A DNA stretch of 5,076 nucleotides from Bacteroidia bacterium (GTDB taxonomy: Bacteria; Bacteroidota; Bacteroidia; Bacteroidales; VadinHA17). Shown piece after piece: positions 1 through 5,076 of the stretch. The stretch lies in the NCBI GenBank assembly GCA_026391515.1, contig JAPLEC010000074.1, forward strand, positions 1 through 5,076. The letters are read 5' to 3'. Position 1 is the first letter of the stretch. Each line of letters starts with the position of its first letter. A program made the translations under genes and the position numbers. The notes below the pieces were generated by a model. The model did not search any database, was not told the origin of the DNA, and saw nothing but the letters and a program-made list of their open reading frames with translations.

Positions 1-331
1 CAATATGAATATTAATATTGCTTTTAAGAATGATCGGACCTGTGAGCCATAAACCTCTTGGTATAATCACCTTTCCACCTCCTTTCCTCGACACCTTATC
101 AATAGCATCAGCTATGGCCTTGGTATTGAGGGTTTGTCCATCACTTACTGCCCCGAAATCGATAATAGAAACAGTGTTGTCGGAGATCTGAGGTTCTGAA
201 ATTGAAAATGTTTCAGGAACCTTCTGCTGGCCCCTGGAGGGAGCTGGCGGATTGACATTGCCTGCCTGATTGCAGGCGGAAAGAATGACTGCCAGGATTA
301 ATGATGTATTACCGAAATTCAATAATCTCAT
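1..331 (-). CDS. Lipoprotein glycoside hydrolase family 28 (polygalacturonase-like), N-terminal fragment
   Basis: This is the first 110 residues of a gene that continues beyond the left edge. Residues 1-20 form a lipoprotein signal: a short n-region (MRLLNFGN), a hydrophobic stretch, and the lipobox LSAC with Cys20 as the lipidation site. A Pro/Gln-rich linker follows (about 27-50). From residue 55 the sequence reads IIDFGAVSDGQTLNTKAI, then KGGGKVIIPRGLWLTGPI and LKSN. This is the usual opening of the right-handed beta-helix in Bacteroidota GH28 enzymes, which hydrolyse galacturonan or rhamnogalacturonan backbones of pectin. The catalytic aspartates lie later in the family and are not in the window, so activity cannot be judged. 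No acidic run follows Cys20, so a surface-export signal is not evident and a periplasmic location is plausible. The ATG at 331 has no Shine-Dalgarno, only an A/T-rich leader, as is usual in this phylum. The gene lies 289 bases downstream of the regulator on the same strand and is its likely target. Another pectate-lyase-like beta-helix family is possible but less likely. Confidence 0.88.
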   Translation of the reverse strand, partial: MRLLNFGNTSLILAVILSACNQAGNVNPPAPSRGQQKVPETFSISEPQISDNTVSIIDFGAVSDGQTLNTKAIADAIDKVSRKGGGKVIIPRGLWLTGPIILKSNINIHI

Positions 332-366
332 ATTATTTACTTTAAACCGGAGAATGAATTGATTGC

Positions 367-415
367 ATTCATCAGAAGAACCGGGAATTGATTTTCCCGG
401 TTCATCTCGATGAAT
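367..415 (-). promoter_or_regulatory. Long imperfect hairpin in the presumed GH28 mRNA leader
   Basis: Arms at 367-387 and 394-415 pair through three blocks: ATTCATC with GATGAAT (7 pairs), AGA with TCT (3 pairs) and GAACCGGGAA with TTCCCGGTTC (10 pairs). They are interrupted only by one bulged base (408) and one mismatch (377/404), and the loop is six bases. The structure ends 35 bases before the GH28 start codon. No U-run follows on either strand, so a standard intrinsic terminator is unlikely. It could stabilise or regulate the GH28 transcript, end the HTCS message by another route, or act as a DNA-level binding site. The pairing is seen directly; the function is unknown. Confidence 0.5.
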
Positions 416-521
416 ACCTAATCCTACCTAACCTTAGTCTTGAATTTGATTTGTTTAAATGTTCTTCAGGATATTAGGTCAGATGCAAGTTAGCCTATAC
501 ACAGGGAATCACGGACAAGAA

Positions 522-571
522 TCTTCCCAAAGAGAAGTGCCGTATTTCCCGCAGCGGGACATTCTTCCCAA
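522..571. repeat. Spaced TTCCC repeats with a central palindrome, upstream of the GH28 gene
   Basis: TCTTCCCAA occurs exactly at 522-530 and 563-571, 41 bases apart. Between them TCCCGC-A-GCGGGA forms a perfect 6-base inverted repeat (547-559), whose left arm supplies a third TTCCC. The TTCCC cores start at 524, 546 and 565, steps of 22 and 19 bases, close to two helical turns each. The cluster begins about 50 bases after the HTCS stop codon and lies roughly 190-240 bases before the GH28 start, a reasonable place for activator sites. The palindrome has no following U-run on either strand, so it is not a convincing intrinsic terminator. The regulatory role is inferred. Confidence 0.35.
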
Positions 572-620
572 TTTGCAGGTGAAATTTTCTCAAATGGTAT
601 CCGGGGTAAGCGTGAAGCAC

Positions 621-3600
621 TCAGTTTGCTTCAGGAACGAAATTCCTGCTGACATATTCTGAAGCGCTCATACCGAATTCGCGGTGAAAGCATTTTCTGA
701 AATGGGAGAGGTCTTTAAATCCCACGGCATATGCGATTTCAGTTACTGTCATCTTCTTTTTAAGCAGAAGCTGGGCAGCTCTTTTAAGTCTTATGCTCCT
801 TACAAACTCCTTGACAGTCATATTTGTGAGGGCATCGAATTTGCGATAAAGCTGCATCCTGCTGACACCCACTTCTGTTGCAAACTGTTCAATATCAAGA
901 TCTGCATTTGAAATATTCTTTTCCACAACTTCGATAGCCTTCTTCAGAAATCGCTCATCAGGAGATGTTATAGTCAGATCAGAAGGTTTCAATACTATCT
1001 GGCTAGTATATTTTTCTTTGAGTGCCCTTCTTACCTGAAGCATATTTTCGACTTTGGTCTGCAGGATCGAAATATCAAAGGGTTTCGTGATGTAATCATC
1101 GGCACCGCATGAAAGGCCTTCCATCTCATGCTCTTTTGAATGAAGCGCAGTAAGCAGCAGCAAAGGTATATGGGATGTGCGCTCATCCTTCTTGATCCTT
1201 TTGCAGAACTCATATCCATCAACGTCAGGCATCAGTATGTCGCTGATTATAACATCGGGTATGACTTCAGTTGCAATGTCCAGGCCTTCCTGCCCGTTCC
1301 TTGCCTCATAAACCGCAAAGACAGGTTCAAAATGAGTCCGTATGAAGTACCTCACATCAGGATTATCTTCCACAATGAGCATTATATGAGAATCATCATG
1401 AAGTTCCGGTTTCCCCTGCCTATCCGGGCAGATCTCATCCCTAACGGCTGTTAGATCCGCAGGCTCCCCGGGTTCATAAGGAAGTCTGACAGTGAATTTT
1501 GAGCCTTTGCCCGGCTTGCTGCTGACGTCGATAGTTCCTTTGTGAAGCTTGACCAGCTCTTTCACCAGTGAAAGACCGATACCTGTCCCGGTGCTTTCAT
1601 TCTTTGAATCTACACGGAAAAACCTGGTAAAGATCTTACCTATATTGGTATCTGAAATTCCTTTTCCGGTGTCTTTTATCGATATCTCAATATATTGCTC
1701 TTCGTGCTGCATGTTGTTGAGCGAATCATCTGCAGGCTCTGCGAACACAAGGGAAAGGTGAATAGATACAAGCCCACCCTCATCTGTATATTTTAAGGCA
1801 TTTGATATGAGGTTATTAAGAATTGTTCTGATCTTGTCAGGATCGAAAAACGAAACAAATTTTTTCTTTAGAGTATGGAATTCGAGTGTGATCTGTTTTT
1901 CCCTTGCATATTCCTGGAACGACTGGACAACTTCGGAAACCAGCCTTACCATATCGTCCTGGGTGACCTCAAGCTTCAGGTTTCCGGCTTCCAGCTTACG
2001 GAAGTCAAGAAGCTGATTAATCAACCTGTCGAGCTGTTTTGTATTCCTGTATACCAGACTGAGATGAGAAGGTATTTCCTCGCCGGGAACCTGTTTTGAG
2101 ATAAGCTTTTCAAGCGGCCCGAGAATCAGTGTAAGCGGGGTTCTTATTTCATGGGAGATATTGGTGAACATTCGCAGTTTAAGCATGTCGAGTTCATGCA
2201 GGCTCTTTGCTTTTGTCTTCTCGAAAATAAACTCATTCTTTATCTTTTCGCGGTTGAGGAAGAGCCTGATCAGCAAAAAGACGAGAATGGTAATGATCAG
2301 GATCATTATTGAACGGAACCACCAAGTCATCCAGAAGGGAGGCGCAATGGTTATCTTTAAAACCAGTTCATTGCCCGATTTTGGACTGCCCGGCAGTATT
2401 CTCCTGATCCTGAGGACATAATCGCCGGGATTAAGGTTTGTATATGTAGCAAGACGCGTTTTACTGGGTTCGTTCCATCCCTTGTCAAATCCTTCAAGAT
2501 AATAAGAGTAAAGATTGCTCGAGCTGTTTATAAAATCGAGGGCTGCAAATTCCAGAGTGAAGACATTCTGATCATAATTGAGGACAAGATGGTCGGTCTC
2601 GGAGATACTTGTTTTTAGTATTGCATCCCTGCCATTGCCTATAGTAACCGGTTTATTGAAGATCCTTAGTTCGGTAAATACAAGAGGAATATTTGAATCC
2701 TCGGCCGGTATTTCAGAAGGATTGAACATGTTAAATCCTGTAATCCCTCCAAAAAGCAGGTCGCCATTATCTGCTTTGTATGCCGCTCCGTAATTGAACT
2801 GATCGTTACGTAATCCGTCCCTAGATGTGAATTTCCTGAATTGCCCCCTGTCAGGATCAAACCTGGATAATCCGTTTGAAGTGCTTATCCAGAGAAAATG
2901 GTTATTATCCTCAAGTATACACAGAGCCTGGTTGTTTGATAAACCTTCATTTTCGCCATAGTATTTTAAAGGACCATTTTGCTTCGAGTAGAGAGCTATG
3001 CCTTTGTTAGACGTCGCAATCCAGCATCTTTTCTCCGAGTCTTCTGTAAATGACATAGAGTGTTCAGGATACCGAAATACATTTTCATCATCAGGATCAT
3101 ATATAATGACTTCATCAAAAGTAGCAAGCCATACATTTTTTTCAGAATCGATACTGATCCAGTAGACCCGTTCATTTTGTACGAGATTTGGAAAATGTTT
3201 GAATGATCTGGTTTCAGGATCAAACCGGTCGATACCTGCCGAGGTGCCGACCCATATTCTACCTGTATCGTCCATACAGAGATCCCAGACACGGTTATCA
3301 GAAAGGCTCGATTGATTGTCATTAGAGTGCTGGTAGTGTGTGATCCTCCCTGTCTTCATGTTCAGGATGTCAATCCCTCCCCAGAATGTGCCTATCCACG
3401 GGTTCCCCCTTCCGTCATCAAGGAATGCCTTGATACAATTCTGTGAGATAGAGTTAGTACTGTTAGGTTGTACTGTAAGATACTCGAAGGTACCGGCTTT
3501 TGGATCATAGATATTAATCCCGCCAGCTTCAGTTCCCACCCAGATTTTGCCTTCATGATCGATCCAGAAAGCATAAATGATATTGCAGTTGAGATAATGG

Positions 3601-4745
3601 TTGTCATTCGGGAGGGCGCTGAAATCGCGGAATACCTGTTTACTTTTAGCCAGCAGGTTCAGGCCGCCGCGTGTTCCTATCCAGGTTTCTCCGCGGTTAT
3701 CATGATAAACATCCAGAACGGAATTATTTATCAGGCTCCTGTCATCCCTGTCATCATGCTTGGAAAAACCGGTGACGCCCTTAATTCTTGAATATACATA
3801 GAGCCCTCCTCTTGTTCCTATCCAGTAATCGCCAAGTATTCCTTTTGAAATAGTCCTTACTGTTTCTGTTCTTTCATAATAGGGTAATAGATCGAGATGA
3901 CTAAAAGTTTTTGCAGATGGATCACAAATGAATACCCCGTTGGAATAAGTTCCTATCCACAGGAGTCCGTCATCGTCCTTGAAAATATCAAATATTTCCC
4001 TTGATTGTGTACTGACCAGTGGGACCTGGATCTCCTCTATCATGTTGGTTTCAGGATAGTAGAGCAGAAGACCGTCAGAGGTTCCAATCCATAAATTTCC
4101 TGTTTCATCAAACTGGACCACACGGATAAAGCCGAAAGAAAAGTCAGTTTCCCTGCTGATCGTCTTTGGCGTTATCCTCGTAAGGGTGCCTTTATTATCT
4201 ATTTTAAGAAGATTTCTGTCTGTGCCGATATAAAGATTTCCGTCACGATCCCTGGTGATAGTGTTTACTGAAACCTCCCTTGAACTGAACTCAGGATGTT
4301 TTCTGTATGGATGCAGAAAATATTCCTTTTCATGATCGAAAACATTCAATCCGCCGTTTTCAGTACCTATGAGCAGGTTGCCTTTGCTGTCTTCGAAAAT
4401 CACCCTTACAATATTCCCTGAGATACAGGTTGTATCATCAGGATTAGCTATGAAGTTTACAAACCGGTAACCGTCAAATCTACTGAGACCCTGACTCGTT
4501 CCCAGCCAGATCCATCCTTTTTTGTCCTGGTATATGCACTGTATCTGGTTATTCGGCAAACCATACGCCTGGGAAAAATTGTCGAAGCTGAGAATTGTTG
4601 TTTTACCTTCAGCTGAAGATTCATGAATTGCAAGCAGGCTAAAAAGGAGGTACAAAGAAAATGCAGCAGCAATTTTCAACAAATCATTGTGTTCTTTTAT
4701 TTCAAGACAAAACAATATTTCCTTCTTCTTCTTCAGGTATAACAT
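621..4745 (-). CDS. Hybrid two-component system sensor kinase/response regulator with AraC-type DNA-binding domain (HTCS)
   Basis: This inner-membrane, one-protein two-component regulator is 1374 residues long, typical of Bacteroidota HTCS. Numbering is from the ATG at 4745. It begins with a Lys-rich n-region and a hydrophobic signal segment (about 22-45, possible cleavage after Ala45). Fourteen propeller repeats of the W-I-G-T type follow (about 77-676), enough for two seven-bladed propellers forming the periplasmic sensor. Next come a Y_Y_Y domain (about 724-799) and one membrane helix (808-830). The histidine kinase dimerisation domain has FTNISHEIRTPL with His865. The ATPase domain has N-box Asn982, DTGKGI (Asp1025) and GTGIGL (1053-1058). 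The receiver domain (about 1121-1238) has Glu1126/Asp1127, phospho-acceptor Asp1169, Thr1199 and Lys1221. Two helix-turn-helix motifs of the AraC family close the protein (about 1278-1365). All key residues are present, so it should be functional. The family senses oligosaccharides and activates adjacent glycan-degradation genes; the downstream GH28 gene suggests a pectic ligand (inference). A GTG at 4766 would add seven residues, but it overlaps a promoter -7 box, so the ATG was chosen. The stop is TGA at 623-621. Confidence 0.95.
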   Translation of the reverse strand: MLYLKKKKEILFCLEIKEHNDLLKIAAAFSLYLLFSLLAIHESSAEGKTTILSFDNFSQAYGLPNNQIQCIYQDKKGWIWLGTSQGLSRFDGYRFVNFIANPDDTTCISGNIVRVIFEDSKGNLLIGTENGGLNVFDHEKEYFLHPYRKHPEFSSREVSVNTITRDRDGNLYIGTDRNLLKIDNKGTLTRITPKTISRETDFSFGFIRVVQFDETGNLWIGTSDGLLLYYPETNMIEEIQVPLVSTQSREIFDIFKDDDGLLWIGTYSNGVFICDPSAKTFSHLDLLPYYERTETVRTISKGILGDYWIGTRGGLYVYSRIKGVTGFSKHDDRDDRSLINNSVLDVYHDNRGETWIGTRGGLNLLAKSKQVFRDFSALPNDNHYLNCNIIYAFWIDHEGKIWVGTEAGGINIYDPKAGTFEYLTVQPNSTNSISQNCIKAFLDDGRGNPWIGTFWGGIDILNMKTGRITHYQHSNDNQSSLSDNRVWDLCMDDTGRIWVGTSAGIDRFDPETRSFKHFPNLVQNERVYWISIDSEKNVWLATFDEVIIYDPDDENVFRYPEHSMSFTEDSEKRCWIATSNKGIALYSKQNGPLKYYGENEGLSNNQALCILEDNNHFLWISTSNGLSRFDPDRGQFRKFTSRDGLRNDQFNYGAAYKADNGDLLFGGITGFNMFNPSEIPAEDSNIPLVFTELRIFNKPVTIGNGRDAILKTSISETDHLVLNYDQNVFTLEFAALDFINSSSNLYSYYLEGFDKGWNEPSKTRLATYTNLNPGDYVLRIRRILPGSPKSGNELVLKITIAPPFWMTWWFRSIMILIITILVFLLIRLFLNREKIKNEFIFEKTKAKSLHELDMLKLRMFTNISHEIRTPLTLILGPLEKLISKQVPGEEIPSHLSLVYRNTKQLDRLINQLLDFRKLEAGNLKLEVTQDDMVRLVSEVVQSFQEYAREKQITLEFHTLKKKFVSFFDPDKIRTILNNLISNALKYTDEGGLVSIHLSLVFAEPADDSLNNMQHEEQYIEISIKDTGKGISDTNIGKIFTRFFRVDSKNESTGTGIGLSLVKELVKLHKGTIDVSSKPGKGSKFTVRLPYEPGEPADLTAVRDEICPDRQGKPELHDDSHIMLIVEDNPDVRYFIRTHFEPVFAVYEARNGQEGLDIATEVIPDVIISDILMPDVDGYEFCKRIKKDERTSHIPLLLLTALHSKEHEMEGLSCGADDYITKPFDISILQTKVENMLQVRRALKEKYTSQIVLKPSDLTITSPDERFLKKAIEVVEKNISNADLDIEQFATEVGVSRMQLYRKFDALTNMTVKEFVRSIRLKRAAQLLLKKKMTVTEIAYAVGFKDLSHFRKCFHREFGMSASEYVSRNFVPEAN

Positions 4746-4765
4746 AATGCAATCCACAGGATACA

Positions 4766-4773
4766 CAAATTTA
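4766..4773 (-). promoter_or_regulatory. Candidate -7 promoter box for the HTCS gene
   Basis: Read on the minus strand this is TAAATTTG, a full match to the Bacteroidota sigma-ABfr -7 consensus TAnnTTTG. It lies 20 bases before the ATG at 4745, so transcription would start near 4760 and leave a very short leader. No TTG-type -33 element is visible at the expected distance upstream (around 4790-4800 is AATAGATAAA on the minus strand). The site may therefore be weak or activator-dependent, or it may be a chance match in A/T-rich DNA. Confidence 0.45.
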
Positions 4774-5076
4774 GCGTGATTATATGGGTTTTTATCTATT
4801 TTTTGAGGGGTTTGTTTTGTGCGGGTTTCCTTTTATACCAGAAGAAAAACAATCCTGTATATCAGTTAATTATAAAGTTGAGGTACAAATAAGGTACAAC
4901 GAAATACAAGGCAAATAAGAAGAAAATAGGAAAGAAACTTCTTTTAAAGTCAGAATAACCGGCTTGTTAATAACTCACTGAGCAGATTCTGATAGCTGGC
5001 AATGAAAAACCTCGACATCAAAAGTAGCGGTTTTCTACAGGAACTCATTTCAGTAATAGAGCCAGAAATGAAATAA
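4774..5076. other. Upstream intergenic region with no convincing gene
   Basis: This A/T-rich stretch upstream of the HTCS gene contains the phased repeats described at 4881-4909 but no recognisable gene, tRNA or insertion sequence. A perfect -7-type match, TACTTTTG, occurs on the minus strand at 5026-5019 without a partner -33 element; if used, it would give the HTCS message a leader of about 270 bases. A TATAAT on the minus strand at 4784-4779 matches the E. coli -10 box, which is not the preferred form in this phylum. The only open frame at the right edge is a 24-codon plus-strand ORF (5002-5076, MKNLDIKSSGFLQELISVIE and four more residues) with no ribosome binding site and no recognised family. 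Confidence 0.6.
4881..4909. repeat. Phased direct repeats (AGGTACAA / TACAA) upstream of the HTCS gene
   Basis: On the plus strand AGGTACAA occurs at 4881-4888 and again at 4892-4899. A degenerate third copy, AAATACAA, follows at 4902-4909. The shared TACAA core therefore starts at 4884, 4895 and 4905, steps of 11 and 10 bases, which puts all copies on one face of the helix. An additional direct repeat, CAAATAAG, lies at 4886-4893 and 4912-4919. AraC-family proteins use two helix-turn-helix units that contact successive major grooves, so an array like this could be an operator for autoregulation or for another regulator. It sits about 110 bases upstream of the -7 box. The repeats are seen directly; the regulatory role is inference. 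Confidence 0.4.

Noticed and set aside
547..559. TCCCGC-A-GCGGGA as an intrinsic terminator for the HTCS gene
   Set aside because: The foldable stem is only about five pairs and no U-run follows on either strand.
459..662. Plus-strand 67-codon ORF in the gap between the HTCS and GH28 genes
   Set aside because: It runs antisense into the HTCS 3' end, has no recognisable domain or promoter, and covers the repeats that better explain this stretch as regulatory DNA.
684..4672. Several 60-110 codon ORFs on both strands inside the HTCS gene
   Set aside because: All overlap the intact HTCS frame, which has continuous domain matches. They are out-of-frame shadows without recognisable motifs.
4720..4735. 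TTC trinucleotide run as a phase-variation repeat
   Set aside because: Only four TTC units are present, and slippage by whole units would keep the HTCS frame and merely change the number of lysines.
4641..4747. A strong-looking Shine-Dalgarno (AAGGAGG, 4644-4650) followed by ATG at 4661 and a 28-codon plus-strand ORF
   Set aside because: It lies entirely antisense to the HTCS signal-peptide region, its second half is a low-complexity Ser run that mirrors the Lys codons, and Bacteroidota rarely rely on Shine-Dalgarno sites.
4779..4784. TATAAT on the minus strand as a -10 promoter
   Set aside because: This is the E. coli-type box. Bacteroidota promoters use TAnnTTTG, and no suitable -35 partner is evident.

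Overview
The window looks like a piece of a Bacteroidota (probably Bacteroidales-type) chromosome carrying the control end of a polysaccharide utilisation locus. Three things suggest this. The long gene has the one-protein hybrid two-component architecture (propeller sensor, Y_Y_Y, kinase, receiver and AraC domains) that is characteristic of that phylum. Its neighbour is a lipoprotein glycoside hydrolase. The start codons lack Shine-Dalgarno sequences, and the best promoter element is a perfect Bacteroidota -7 box (TAnnTTTG).

Layout, all on the minus strand. Positions 5076-4746 are a non-coding upstream region, with helically phased TACAA repeats at 4881-4909 and a -7 box at 4766-4773. Positions 4745-621 encode a complete 1374-residue hybrid two-component sensor/regulator with every catalytic motif intact. 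Positions 620-332 are a 289-base gap holding phased TTCCC repeats and a palindrome (522-571) and a long imperfect hairpin (367-415). Positions 331-1 encode the first 110 residues of a lipoprotein that reads as a family 28 glycoside hydrolase (polygalacturonase-like); it runs off the left edge.

Likely logic: the regulator's periplasmic double propeller senses an oligosaccharide released from a pectin-type glycan. Phosphate passes from His865 to Asp1169, and the C-terminal AraC domain then switches on the neighbouring pectin-degrading genes, starting with the GH28 gene. The gap is long enough for the GH28 gene to have its own regulated promoter, and the repeats and hairpin are the natural candidates for its control elements. 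The pectin assignment rests only on the GH28 neighbour.

No clearly novel gene system is visible. The genes are of known types, and the less explained signals are in the two non-coding stretches. No tRNA, rRNA, CRISPR array, insertion sequence or attachment site was recognised.
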